Shown here in pieces: positions 25,232 through 34,247 of a stretch of DNA of 64,000 nt (positions are counted from its first letter, which is position 1; every line of letters begins with the position of its first letter). Under the pieces are notes generated by a model. That model was not told the origin of the DNA and did not search any database. It saw only the letters and a program-made list of their open reading frames with translations. Source of the stretch: Terriglobia bacterium (lineage in GTDB: Bacteria; Acidobacteriota; Terriglobia; Terriglobales; Acidobacteriaceae); contig JAIQGK010000002.1 of the NCBI GenBank assembly GCA_020072645.1, positions 248,001 through 312,000 on the forward strand, read 5' to 3'. A program made the translations under genes and the position numbers.

Positions 25232-25295
25232 TCAACCGCCTTTCTTCCATTGGAACACACCGGACGCGCAAGCACCGAATGGCATCTAACCCATT

Positions 25296-26237
25296 GTGAG
25301 TAGCGTCGGCCCCATCTTTGCGAATGGAACCAGGATCAAAAGGCCTCGCAGGGTTCTTGGCAGAATTAAAGATGCTGTGTGGCGCACGGTCGAAGCAGTG
25401 CCGGCAAAGCACACGCTGCAAATGGCCGCGGCTCTTTCGTATTATTTTGTTATCTCGATGTTTCCGGCGTTTCTTCTTGTCTCTGCGATTGTCGCCTATT
25501 TGCCGGGAGCGCATCCTTTCGAACAGGTCTTATCGCTGATGTCGGGTTTCGTACCCCGCGAATCGATTGAGCTTCTGCGCAAGGTGCTTGCCACTGTGGT
25601 AACGCCCAACCGAAGCACGCTTCTTTCCTTCGGTATCCTGGGAACGCTGTGGACCGCATCCGGCGGTTTCGCAGCGGCGATTGAGGCTCTCGACATCGCT
25701 TACGAAGTTGAAGAAGCGCGTCCGTTCTGGGTAACAAGGCCGCTGGCCGTTGCCCTCACTCTCCTGGTGGGATTACTTCTTTTGGTCGCGCTCGTGGTGA
25801 TGATTGTGGGCCCGCAATTTGGGACCTGGCTGGCATTGCGGACGAGCCTCTCATGGCTGTTTGCGCAAGCCTGGCCATATATCCATTGGACAGTTGCAGT
25901 GGTGTTCACCGTTCTCGCCGTGGAATCTCTCTATTTTCTTGCGCCGAACGTGAGGCAGCGTTTCTGGGCCACGCTTCCTGGAGCTGTGTTGGCCGTGGGC
26001 TGCTGGATCGGTCTTTCCTACATTCTGGGTTATTACTTCCGCAGCTTTGCTCACTTCAACAAAACCTACGGCGCCATGGGCGCTGTGATCGCGCTGATGG
26101 TGTGGCTCTACTGGACAAGCTTCTTCATGCTGGTGGGAGCAGAGCTGAATTGCCAGTTGGCAAAAGAGACGAAAGAAGGAAAAATCAAGCAGGACGAAAA
26201 ACCGAGTGGGCTCACGGAACTGGACCTGACAGCGTAG
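25296..26237 (+). CDS. YihY/BrkB-family inner membrane protein
   Basis: A 313-residue protein with six predicted membrane helices. The conserved opening MAAALSYYFVISMFPAFLL at about residues 43-61, the LGTLWTASGGFAAAIEALD block, and the late SYILGYYFRSF..FNKTYGAMGAVIALMVWLYW pattern define the YihY/BrkB family. Once misnamed ribonuclease BN, the family is now regarded as membrane transport- or envelope-related with unknown substrate. A GTG at 25296 serves as start, and no better ATG is in frame. The C-terminal 35 residues are charged and cytoplasmic. Confidence 0.9.
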   Translation: MSSVGPIFANGTRIKRPRRVLGRIKDAVWRTVEAVPAKHTLQMAAALSYYFVISMFPAFLLVSAIVAYLPGAHPFEQVLSLMSGFVPRESIELLRKVLATVVTPNRSTLLSFGILGTLWTASGGFAAAIEALDIAYEVEEARPFWVTRPLAVALTLLVGLLLLVALVVMIVGPQFGTWLALRTSLSWLFAQAWPYIHWTVAVVFTVLAVESLYFLAPNVRQRFWATLPGAVLAVGCWIGLSYILGYYFRSFAHFNKTYGAMGAVIALMVWLYWTSFFMLVGAELNCQLAKETKEGKIKQDEKPSGLTELDLTA

Positions 26238-26300
26238 GAGCAATTAGCATTCAGCCGGTATCCCGCAGATTTCCGCTGGTAAACGCGAGAACGGAAACGT

Positions 26301-26374
26301 AGCCGCGAATTTCGCGAATAAACACGAATCACAATCTAAACATCATTCGCGTGTTTCGCGTTGATTCGCGGCCT
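26301..26374. repeat. Inverted repeat of 'CGCGAAT' units
   Basis: AGCCGCGAATTTCGCGAATA followed by AACACGAATCA pairs with TGATTCGCG..ATTCGCGGCC to the right, arms of about 30 bp around a 10-bp loop. It is a further variant of the dispersed repeats, in the spacer between convergent genes. Confidence 0.7.
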
Positions 26375-26420
26375 GATTTTTCTTTGGCTAGCGGCCAACG
26401 GCTAGTAGCCAGCGGCTTCT

Positions 26421-27200
26421 TTACCTTGCCGACTTAAACAATGAAAACACCGCGCCCTGCGGATCGGCAACAATGGACCATGTCCCCACGTTTTCCATCT
26501 GGCGCGCAGGCATCAGGATTTTTCCTCCCAGTTGTGCGGCCTTGGCTGTGGCTGCTTCAGCATCGGCCACCTGGAAGTAAACCAGCCAGTGCGGTGGAGT
26601 GTTGGGATTCCGGTGCTTGGCCGGAGGAATTCCGCCGATGAAATGTTCGCCGTTCTTAATGTGAATGTAACCGGAAGGATCTTTTTCATCTTTCATTAAC
26701 TGCCAGCCGAAGAGATCGCCATAAAATTTGCTTGCGCGTTCCGGATTCGCAGTGCTGAGATCAGCCCAGCAGACTGTGTTGTCGCCGGTGATGCCAATGC
26801 CACTGTGCTTTTTGGGCTGCCAAATGGAGAAAACCGCGCCCGTAGGGTCCTGGAGAACGGCCATACGGCCTATATCCATTACGTCAAACGCCGGAGCATG
26901 TACGGTGCCGCCGGCCTGGGCCGCTTTGGCGACGGACTGATCGGCATTTTCAACCGCAATATAAAGCATCCAGTTCGGAGGCACGCCTTGCGCGCGCTGC
27001 TCCTTGCGCATGGTGTAAGCGGCTCCGGTATTGCGACCGGAAAGTTTGAACATGGAATAAAAATCGTCCGGCCCCATGGGACTGTCTTCCACGGCCCAAC
27101 CGAAGAGCGATGTATAAAATTTTTTTGCGGCATTCTGGTCCGTGGTCGCCAACTCAACCCAGCAAAACGAACCTGCGGGATGCTTATCAATGTTTGCCAT
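26421..27200 (-). CDS. VOC-family protein with two tandem vicinal oxygen chelate modules
   Basis: A 259-residue protein made of two glyoxalase-like modules (residues about 9-125 and 137-255). Each begins with a strand ending in W.EL.T or WADLSTANPE and runs into FY..LFGW. Each also ends with ADPTGAVFS-like strands (QDPTGAVFSIWQP, ADPQGAVFSLF). Such proteins bind a metal ion and may act on glutathione- or hydroxylase-type substrates. This subgroup (PHB depolymerase-unrelated 'hydroxylase 27 kDa' type) is widespread without an assigned reaction. No signal peptide is present. It is monocistronic as far as visible. Confidence 0.88.
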   Translation of the reverse strand: MANIDKHPAGSFCWVELATTDQNAAKKFYTSLFGWAVEDSPMGPDDFYSMFKLSGRNTGAAYTMRKEQRAQGVPPNWMLYIAVENADQSVAKAAQAGGTVHAPAFDVMDIGRMAVLQDPTGAVFSIWQPKKHSGIGITGDNTVCWADLSTANPERASKFYGDLFGWQLMKDEKDPSGYIHIKNGEHFIGGIPPAKHRNPNTPPHWLVYFQVADAEAATAKAAQLGGKILMPARQMENVGTWSIVADPQGAVFSLFKSAR

Positions 27201-27282
27201 AGCCCAGAAAGTATACGCGAAGCATATTAGCTTGCGCTTTTCGGCGACTATCCAGGAATGCGCTACTTAGGAATGATCTACT

Positions 27283-27639
27283 TTAAGAATGATCGACTCT
27301 GGCAAACAGCACATCCCACTCCTGATGCCTTTGCGAAGGAACAGACCGGCTGCCGGGGAATGTTTCATCCAGCAATTCAAGGCTGGACATTCTCAGAACG
27401 GCAAACTTGCGCCAGTCAGGCAAACGGCTGCTGCTGCTTTCGCCGCCGGTCTGGTACGTAAAGAGGTTCACGACTCCTTTTTGAATGCCATAATCCTGCG
27501 GCTCCACGATTCGATGCTTACCGTGATAGGAAAAACGCAACAGGCGTCTCTCATGAATCGCCGTCAGGATGAGCTTGTGAACACCAGGATCCACGCCGGC
27601 AGGCGCAGGGTGCCGTATTACGTGAAGCGAGCCCCTCAT
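27283..27639 (-). CDS. WYL-domain-like protein without a DNA-binding domain
   Basis: A 118-residue protein. The block ILTAIHERRLLRFSYHGKHR with VEPQDYGI is the characteristic first half of WYL domains, and WRKFAVLRMSSLELLDETF matches the closing strand. WYL domains usually sense ligands, often nucleic acids, behind a winged-helix domain. None is present here, so this is a stand-alone WYL module. The start ATG at 27639 is followed by a short basic leader. It is divergent from the DUF763 gene with 89 bp between starts, so the two may share control. Confidence 0.75.
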   Translation of the reverse strand: MRGSLHVIRHPAPAGVDPGVHKLILTAIHERRLLRFSYHGKHRIVEPQDYGIQKGVVNLFTYQTGGESSSSRLPDWRKFAVLRMSSLELLDETFPGSRSVPSQRHQEWDVLFARVDHS

Positions 27640-27728
27640 CTTTCAATCATGAGCGAGCCTAAGCGTGTTAATCGCGCTACATCGCTTCTGTCCTGAATTT
27701 GTAAAACGGCTGGTAGATAATAGTAAGC

Positions 27729-28949
27729 ATGAAGCGCTCCGGGGTTGCCGATCTTCCTTTGCATGGCGGGCGTGTGCCTCCGTGGCTTGCCGAGCGCATG
27801 ACCATGTTGGGCACGGCGATTTCCGAGAGCGTGCTCTACCATTACGGCGCGCCGGAACTTCTCTCCCGCTTGAGCGATCCTTTCTGGTTCCAGGCCCTGG
27901 GTTGCGTGATGGGAATGGATTGGCACTCATCAGGAATCACAACGTCTGTCATGGGGGCCTTGAAGCGCGGGCTGAACCCGCGCGCGCATGAGCTGGGCAT
28001 CTACGTATGTGGCGGACGCGGGAAACATTCACGCAAGACCCCAGACGAGCTTTGCGCTGTGGCCGAGCGTGAGAGCCTGAATGGTGACGAACTGGCGCGC
28101 ACCAGCCGCCTCACCGCAAAGATCGATAACAACGCCATTGCCGATGGCTTTCAGCTATATCTACACAGTTTTGTGGTGAGCAGAGCCGGAGACTGGACCG
28201 TCGTTCAGCAAGGAATGAACGATGCCACAGGGCTAGCCCGCCGCTATCACTGGCATTCAGCAACCGTGCGGGATTTTATTTCCGAGCCGCACACAGCAAT
28301 CGTGGGCGAACGCGTTTATGCCGGCGCAATCATGAATCTCGTCGATAGCCGGGCCAAAGCCGCGCAAGCCGCTCTGCTGGAGATTACGCGGGAGAATCCC
28401 GAGCGCACATTGCGTGAAGTTCCACGGCTCGCCATGCCCGCACATCATGATGTCCGCGAAAAAGATATTGACGCAAAACGGCTGGGCGCGGTGCTGGCCG
28501 TCGCCTATGAGAAGCAGCTGCGCGATTTTGCCAATCTGCTGTTGCTGGAAAATCTGGGACCGCGCACATTGCAATCTCTGGCGCTGATTGCCGAGGTGGT
28601 GCACGGAACGCCGACGCGCTTTGCTGATCCGGCGCGCTTCTCCTTCGCGCATGGCGGAAAAGATGGCCATCCCTTCCCTGTCCCGCTAAAGACTTATGAC
28701 GAGTCGCTTTCAGTCTTGCGGCGCGCATTGCAGCAGGCCAAAGTGGGTCATACAGAAAAATTAAGCGGCTTCAGCCGGCTTGACCGCTTTACCCGCATGG
28801 TCGAGAGCAATGTTGAGCCACAAGTCGATTTCGAAGCGACTCTGGCTCATGAACGCCAGATTTCTCCATCACTCGACGGCAGAACGGTCTTCGATGATCG
28901 CAAGCCGAAGACAAGAAATAAAAACGAGAAGCAACTAAAACTGTTCTAG
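27729..28949 (+). CDS. DUF763 protein
   Basis: A 406-residue cytoplasmic protein of a family found in archaea and scattered bacteria. The N-terminal LPLHGGRVPPWLAERM with the GMDWHSSGITTSVMGALK block, the CGGRGKHSRKTP segment, and the middle WTVVQQGMNDATGLARRYHW block are highly conserved family features, with several His, Asp and Lys positions that could be catalytic. The activity is unknown; the abundance of basic and acidic motifs has led to ideas of nucleic acid processing, which I cannot confirm from sequence. It is divergent from a WYL-like gene. Confidence 0.88.
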   Translation: MKRSGVADLPLHGGRVPPWLAERMTMLGTAISESVLYHYGAPELLSRLSDPFWFQALGCVMGMDWHSSGITTSVMGALKRGLNPRAHELGIYVCGGRGKHSRKTPDELCAVAERESLNGDELARTSRLTAKIDNNAIADGFQLYLHSFVVSRAGDWTVVQQGMNDATGLARRYHWHSATVRDFISEPHTAIVGERVYAGAIMNLVDSRAKAAQAALLEITRENPERTLREVPRLAMPAHHDVREKDIDAKRLGAVLAVAYEKQLRDFANLLLLENLGPRTLQSLALIAEVVHGTPTRFADPARFSFAHGGKDGHPFPVPLKTYDESLSVLRRALQQAKVGHTEKLSGFSRLDRFTRMVESNVEPQVDFEATLAHERQISPSLDGRTVFDDRKPKTRNKNEKQLKLF

Positions 28950-29004
28950 CGTCCCGCGCTGGCGTTTGCTCCATTGCAACCCGTCTATGTACACTGCACA
29001 CGCC

Positions 29005-29931
29005 ATGATGAAACGATTTTTCCTGTCTTTAATTACCGCGCTTGCCTGCATTCCTGCCATGGCCCAATGCTGCCCAGAAAAACCCACCACAGAAAAACGT
29101 GAAGCGCTCTGGCAGAAACTTCAGGAAGAATTGAAAGCCATCGATAAAGGACTGGATGGCGTCATGGGTCTCGCTGTCAAAGACCTCGCCTCGGGAGAAA
29201 CTTTCTTCATTCATGGCGATGAAATCATGCCGCAGGCCAGTTCCATTAAGATCGCGGTGCTGGCAGAACTTTATCTTCAGGCGCAGCAGGGCAAGCTCAA
29301 GCTGACGGATGAATACGTGGTGCGCAGCCAGGACCTGGTTTCCGGCAGCGACATCATGCTGGGCCTGACGCCGGGAGTAACGCGCCTGACGCTCCGCGAC
29401 CTGGCCACGATGATGGTGGCAGTGAGCGATAACAGCGCGACCAACGTCCTGATCGGGCGCGTTGGCATGGAAAACGTTAACGCCATGCTGGATAGCCTGG
29501 GCTTGCACGCAACCCGGCTGCGGCGGCAGATGATGGACCTGAAAGCTGCCGGCGAAGGCCGCGAAAACGTTTCCACGCCGCGCGAGATGATGACGCTGCT
29601 GGAAACCGTTTATCGCGGCAAGCTGCTCAACAAAGAGATGACCGCCGATTTCATCAAAGTCCTGAGCACCCATAAAGAGAGCTCGCTCCTGCAAGGCCTG
29701 CCGGATGATGCCGTGGCAGCCAGCAAGCCCGGTGAACTGGAAGCCGTGCGAAATGACTCTGGAATTATTTTCGTGAAAAATCGCCCCTACATTTTGTGCG
29801 TAATGACCACATATCTAGAGGACGAAAAGGAAGGCTCCGCCGCCATCCGCAAGATTGCCGCCCTTACGTATAGTTACTTCGATCGAGTGTCCCGCGGATC
29901 TGAATATGGCCGCGTCGTGTCGCCCAAATAG
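29005..29931 (+). CDS. Class A beta-lactamase-like serine hydrolase
   Basis: A 308-residue exported protein (signal MMKRFFLSLITALACIPAMA). The SxxK nucleophile motif is S79-S-I-K82 in PQASSIKIAV and the second motif is SDN at 141-143. The third motif, normally KTG, is KPG at 241-243. In the omega-loop position the expected R-x-E reads R-R-Q (about 173-175), so the deacylating Glu166 equivalent is not evident. It may therefore be a penicillin-binding or peptidase-like relative rather than an efficient antibiotic hydrolase. Start 29005 or 29008 gives the signal peptide; 28966 does not. It lies 55 bp after DUF763. Confidence 0.82.
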   Translation: MMKRFFLSLITALACIPAMAQCCPEKPTTEKREALWQKLQEELKAIDKGLDGVMGLAVKDLASGETFFIHGDEIMPQASSIKIAVLAELYLQAQQGKLKLTDEYVVRSQDLVSGSDIMLGLTPGVTRLTLRDLATMMVAVSDNSATNVLIGRVGMENVNAMLDSLGLHATRLRRQMMDLKAAGEGRENVSTPREMMTLLETVYRGKLLNKEMTADFIKVLSTHKESSLLQGLPDDAVAASKPGELEAVRNDSGIIFVKNRPYILCVMTTYLEDEKEGSAAIRKIAALTYSYFDRVSRGSEYGRVVSPK

Positions 29932-29990
29932 AACGCGCTGTAAAGCAGCCTGCCGTTCCGCCTTGGCTTATGGACTAAAATGAAATCGTT

Positions 29991-30527
29991 ATGACCAATC
30001 GGTTTCTATGGACATTGATCGCCGCTATTCTTCTTACCGCGGTTTCGCCAGCACAGTTTAAACGCGTCCCATTACAGGCTCCGGCCAATCCGAATCCACA
30101 GTTGTACAAAGCAGACGCGAATGCCGCGCAGGACATCCGGAGGGCGCTGGCTTCCGCCGGCAAGCAGCACAAGAATGTATTGCTCGATTTTGGTGGCAAC
30201 TGGTGCATTGACTGCCATATCCTGGAAAATGCCTTTCATCAACCCAGGATCGCGCCATTGCTGAACAGCAATTACATTGTTGTGCATGTTGACGTGGGAA
30301 AGTACGAAAAGAATCTGGACTTGGCAAAGAAATACCACGTTGATCTGCAAAAAGGCGTGCCGTCGCTGGCGGTGCTGGATTCACTGGGTAAGGTACTCTA
30401 TGGCACCAGCGATTTTGAGCGCGCGCATTTGATGAGCGAAGATGATGTAATCCAGTTTTTATACAAATGGAAGCCATCTGCCGCGGGAAGTTCTTCTTCC
30501 GGAACTCCTGCTCATAGTAAGCGATAG
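29991..30527 (+). CDS. Exported thioredoxin-fold protein
   Basis: A 178-residue protein with an N-terminal signal (MTNRFLWTLIAAILLTAVSP) and a thioredoxin domain from about residue 45. The active site is CIDC in NVLLDFGGNWCIDCHILE, preceded by W. The later cis-proline is in KGVPSLAVLDSLG. The four Cys-flanking residues and VDVGKYEKNLDLAKKY insert resemble the C-terminal domain of DsbD and soluble thioredoxin_7 proteins. It probably reduces or isomerises disulfides in the periplasm. The C-terminus is a short Ser-rich tail. It is convergent with the receiver gene, with a 219-bp spacer. Confidence 0.88.
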   Translation: MTNRFLWTLIAAILLTAVSPAQFKRVPLQAPANPNPQLYKADANAAQDIRRALASAGKQHKNVLLDFGGNWCIDCHILENAFHQPRIAPLLNSNYIVVHVDVGKYEKNLDLAKKYHVDLQKGVPSLAVLDSLGKVLYGTSDFERAHLMSEDDVIQFLYKWKPSAAGSSSSGTPAHSKR

Positions 30528-30746
30528 GTAGATAAGCAATAGCTAAGAGCCCGCCCCTTAAGTTCGGGCTATACTGCCCGCTCCGGCAAAGCGCATTTTT
30601 CTGCGTTAAGCTATTGCAATTTCCCGCTTATGGAGAGAGAATCTCCTACCCCCAATAGTTAGTTCGTTCTACCCCCTTTAGTTACCCAACAAATATGATT
30701 ATCTTTTAGATAAGTAAGAGCGTATGTCAACAAAGGAGCAAGACAG

Positions 30747-31118
30747 CTAAGAAGCAGGCAGCAACCGTTCTACTTCTTCCACAAAGTGGTGCGGCCCTTC
30801 CTGCTTTGAAACCACCTTGTCCGGACAGGTTTCGCGACCGAGATAGATGTGCCCATCCACCTGCATAAGGATTTTCTGATGGGGATGCCGCTGCTTGATC
30901 TCTTCGCAGAATTCCAGGCCGGGATCGGCAAAGTGGCCCACGTCAACGATCACAAGATCGTACTGCGGAGCGGCTGAAATTACTGTGCGGGCGGCTTCCA
31001 GATCAACAGCGGTATCAACGTTATAGCCTCGCATCCGCAGCATCAGGGCCCGCAAATGCTGCACGGTGCTATTGCCATCAACAAGCAGAATACGGACTTT
31101 GCGTCTGGCTGGGGTCAT
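30747..31118 (-). CDS. Single-domain response regulator (atypical receiver)
   Basis: A 123-residue receiver domain without an output domain. The phosphoacceptor position is Asp59 in LVIVDVG. The usual acidic pair before it reads D14-G15 (ILLVDGNSTV), so one metal-binding carboxylate is missing. The Ser/Thr switch position is near ILMQVDGH with no Ser or Thr, while a Lys is kept in VSKQEGP. This mix suggests a pseudo-receiver or a receiver with altered switching. No histidine kinase is adjacent. It is transcribed towards the thioredoxin gene. Confidence 0.8.
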   Translation of the reverse strand: MTPARRKVRILLVDGNSTVQHLRALMLRMRGYNVDTAVDLEAARTVISAAPQYDLVIVDVGHFADPGLEFCEEIKQRHPHQKILMQVDGHIYLGRETCPDKVVSKQEGPHHFVEEVERLLPAS

Positions 31119-31239
31119 GGTAGGTATTCCCAGACTACACCAGTGTGAACACCTGCTTATGGCCCTATCACCGTAGTACCAATGAATTTATTTCAGAGCA
31201 GCAAAAAAGCAGAGACCCTGTTTATTTCTTGACAAATCA

Positions 31240-33246
31240 TTACTTCAGTTTCTGGTTGAACCATGCCGCCACGCGCTCAATCACGTCCCGCTGATGCGAG
31301 GGATCCACGAACATATGTCCTTCATGCTCATAGACAACCAGTTCTGTTTCCGTGCCAATTGTCTTGAGCGCATGCCAGAATTCATACGACTGTGGAGTCG
31401 GACATTCGCCGTCGCTATCGCCCACCAGAACCAGAGTCGGCGTTTTGGCATTTTTAATGAATGTGATAGGTGAGCTTTTGGCATAAACCTGAGGATCGTC
31501 ATAAACGGTCGCGCCGAAAAACGGGACCATCCATTTATCGATCTGGTTTTCGCCATAGTAGCTCTGGAAATTAGCTAAACCTGCCCCAGCCACCGCGGCG
31601 GCAAAGCGATTGGTCTGCGTAACCGCCCACATGGTCATGTAACCACCATAGCTCCAGCCGGTGATGCCAAGGCGATGCTCGTCGATAGGCGCTTGCTTGA
31701 TTGCCTGGTCAATGCCTGTCATGATGTCGCGAAAATCTCCATAGCCAAAATCCTTGACGTTGGCGCGCGTGAAAGCTTCACCCTGGCCAAAGCTGCCGCG
31801 TGGGTTAGGCATGAAAACGAAATAGCCGGTGGCCGAAAGCGCCACGCCAAAGCTGTGCGGGCCGGGCCACGCTGAATGCTGCATGGAACTGGGGCCGCCA
31901 TGCACTTGCAGCACCATGGGGTATTTTTTTGTCGCGTCGTTTTTTGTTGAATCAAAATTGGCCGGATAAAGCAGCCAGCCTTGCAAATTGAAACCGTCAT
32001 TCTGCCAATGGATGCTCTTCGCTTCTCCCCACGCGGGCTTAAGCGAAGCGTTACGCGAGGTGATCTGCTTCCATTCATTAATCACTCCGGCCCAGATTTC
32101 TGGAGGATGCGCCAGAGACTGCCGAATCACCGCCGCAGTTTTTCCGTCGGCGGCAAGAGAGACAGCCGTGCCCCAGCCATATGCATTGAGTTCGCCCGGT
32201 CCGCGAGTGAGGGTTGCAATATCACCAGAACTTGGTTCGACGGTGGCGACTCCGCTTTCGCCATCCACATCTTCACCGAAAAGAATCTTGCCGCCGCTAG
32301 TCCACGTAAGCCAACTGGCGGAAGCTTTCATGCCGGGCGTGATATTTTTAGCTGCACCGCCTTCAGCGGGAACGATAAAGATATCGCCACCAACAGCGGG
32401 CTCGTCACTCATAATGCCGGAGATGAAAGCGACCGTCTTGCCGTCCGGCGACCAGGCAGGCACTGCGATTTGCGAATCGATGGGCGGTGTGTAAATTGAT
32501 TTCCTCTCTCCGCCAACGGCAGGGATGGTATAGATTTGCGCGACGTACCAGTTGTCGTCACCATTGCCGTGGGCCGCTGTGGTCACAAAGTTCTTGCCGT
32601 CCGGCGACCATGCATACTCGTACACATACATATCGGCGGGCGAGATCTGGCGCAGCTTGCCACCTGCCGCATCGACGAGTGTAAGACGCTGCTCAGTGAC
32701 AGCTTCTTTAATCACTCCAGTCTGCGCTTTTTCCGCCACCAGAGGGCCAGCAGCACGCTCAGCGTTCTCAGTAAATAGGAATGCGAGGGTCTTGCCGTCA
32801 GGCGACCAGCCAGGCGAGGCGAGAAATCCTTTTACGTTGGTGAGCTTGCGCGGCGAGCCGGCGGCAGCGTTGGTAACATAGATCTGAGGCTGGTCGGGCT
32901 TGGCAGCGTCAGAGAGAAAAGCGATCTGCTTGCTGTCCGGCGACCATGCAACGGCGCTCTCGGATTGTCCACCGGCTGTAATGCGGCGTGGCGTACCGCC
33001 AGTCACTGCGGAAACAAAGATTGCCGATCCGTCTTTAGTGATCTCCACCCATGCGACTTGTTTGCCGTTGGGCGAGATGGCGGTCTGATCAAAATTTTTG
33101 CCGGCCCAGAGAGTGGCAATCACGTTGTCCATGGATGAAGAACTGGCCTTTGAGCGAGCGGAGGAAGCAGGCTGGGCAAGTACCGCAGGAGCCAGCAGCA
33201 GACAGGCAAAAATGATCGCCACTCTTGTTCTTACCACTTCAGGCAT
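31240..33246 (-). CDS. S9-family serine peptidase (acylaminoacyl peptidase/DPP-like)
   Basis: A 668-residue exported peptidase. I start it at the ATG at 33246, behind a GGAG site, because MPEVVRTRVAIIFACLLLAP is a clear signal peptide; the frame is open 99 bp further upstream. Residues about 40-400 form a beta-propeller with repeated WSPDGK motifs (PD40/WD40-like). The catalytic alpha/beta hydrolase domain follows, with Ser532 in GWSYGGYM, Asp610 in GDSDGECP and His644 in HEGHMF. It cleaves short peptides in the periplasm. It is divergent from the 33385 gene. Confidence 0.93.
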   Translation of the reverse strand: MPEVVRTRVAIIFACLLLAPAVLAQPASSARSKASSSSMDNVIATLWAGKNFDQTAISPNGKQVAWVEITKDGSAIFVSAVTGGTPRRITAGGQSESAVAWSPDSKQIAFLSDAAKPDQPQIYVTNAAAGSPRKLTNVKGFLASPGWSPDGKTLAFLFTENAERAAGPLVAEKAQTGVIKEAVTEQRLTLVDAAGGKLRQISPADMYVYEYAWSPDGKNFVTTAAHGNGDDNWYVAQIYTIPAVGGERKSIYTPPIDSQIAVPAWSPDGKTVAFISGIMSDEPAVGGDIFIVPAEGGAAKNITPGMKASASWLTWTSGGKILFGEDVDGESGVATVEPSSGDIATLTRGPGELNAYGWGTAVSLAADGKTAAVIRQSLAHPPEIWAGVINEWKQITSRNASLKPAWGEAKSIHWQNDGFNLQGWLLYPANFDSTKNDATKKYPMVLQVHGGPSSMQHSAWPGPHSFGVALSATGYFVFMPNPRGSFGQGEAFTRANVKDFGYGDFRDIMTGIDQAIKQAPIDEHRLGITGWSYGGYMTMWAVTQTNRFAAAVAGAGLANFQSYYGENQIDKWMVPFFGATVYDDPQVYAKSSPITFIKNAKTPTLVLVGDSDGECPTPQSYEFWHALKTIGTETELVVYEHEGHMFVDPSHQRDVIERVAAWFNQKLK

Positions 33247-33384
33247 TCCAGGATCTCCAAGGATTGATTTGTTGCCAAATATACAGGCTGCACATGAGGG
33301 TAGCAAACGCGGAGCATAGACCGCATTTTTCGCGGAGCGCCACATTTAGAGGCCAGCGCCGCTTATGGTATTCTCCAGTTCATC

Positions 33385-34203
33385 ATGCGACATACTTATC
33401 TTCTTATAGCAATTCTGGGCGTGTGCTTTGCAGCGGCTGGACAGGCCGCGAAACAGCAAAAGCCCAGACCGCCTGCGGCCGCCGCTACACCGGCAAAGCC
33501 CCAACAGCCATCCGATGAAGAACTGATGAAAAAGACAGCAGAGGCCACGATCGACTGGGACAAGAAGACGACACCAGGTGCAAAGGTGGATGTGCTATTG
33601 ATCAAAAAAGATCAGGTAAATGACAGACCGGTCATGCAGTATCACGTGAAGGTAACTGGCGCGCCAAAGAACAAGTTTTACACGCTCATGAGTTGGCCTA
33701 TTACCCTTGCCGCGCCTGTCATCATGGTAAACGGATTGGTGATCGCGGCGGATGGAACTGTTGGCTGCCCGCCTGATTCAACCAAGAGCTGCGCTCAAAG
33801 CATGAAGGGCGCGGAACTGAAGCTCACCTATACGCCGGGGATCGGTGAAATTTACCGGCATGCTTTGGTTTCCGAAGACCATACCACCAGGATTTTCTTT
33901 TCCATTGTCCCGGCGCCCATGGTGGAACATGACAAGGGGTGCAGCCTTGAGATCGTGCGCTTGAGCCCGCGATTTCAGTTAGCGCTGATTCGCGGCAAAG
34001 GCTTCACGCCTGGAGAGCAGATCAGCTTCCACACACAGTCTTACCAGGAAGCCCATGATTCGCAAACCAGGGTAAATCCGCAAGGAGAGTTCTGGGCAAC
34101 ACTCACGCCGTTTGTACAAGCCCGGACGATGGGTACAACGCAGGTGGTAGTGAAAAGCAAGAGCTGCGCCCCCACGCTCTCATTTGAATGGGGATCGGAA
34201 TAA
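33385..34203 (+). CDS. Secreted protein of unknown function
   Basis: A 272-residue protein with a signal peptide (MRHTYLLIAILGVCFAAAG), a Lys/Pro/Ala-rich linker (residues 20-45), and a C-terminal part with regularly spaced strands and no recognised motif. Three cysteines (CPPDSTKSC and KGCSLEI) may form disulfides. The closing half, IRGKGFTPGEQISFHTQSY, resembles a bacterial Ig-like or IPT-type strand pattern, an impression only. It starts 139 bp from the divergent S9 peptidase, so they may share a promoter region. panE follows 44 bp downstream. Confidence 0.65.
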   Translation: MRHTYLLIAILGVCFAAAGQAAKQQKPRPPAAAATPAKPQQPSDEELMKKTAEATIDWDKKTTPGAKVDVLLIKKDQVNDRPVMQYHVKVTGAPKNKFYTLMSWPITLAAPVIMVNGLVIAADGTVGCPPDSTKSCAQSMKGAELKLTYTPGIGEIYRHALVSEDHTTRIFFSIVPAPMVEHDKGCSLEIVRLSPRFQLALIRGKGFTPGEQISFHTQSYQEAHDSQTRVNPQGEFWATLTPFVQARTMGTTQVVVKSKSCAPTLSFEWGSE

Positions 34204-34247
34204 ATGGTCGAGAGGAATCTTAGCGTCTGCGGCTTAAAGGCCGAGCG

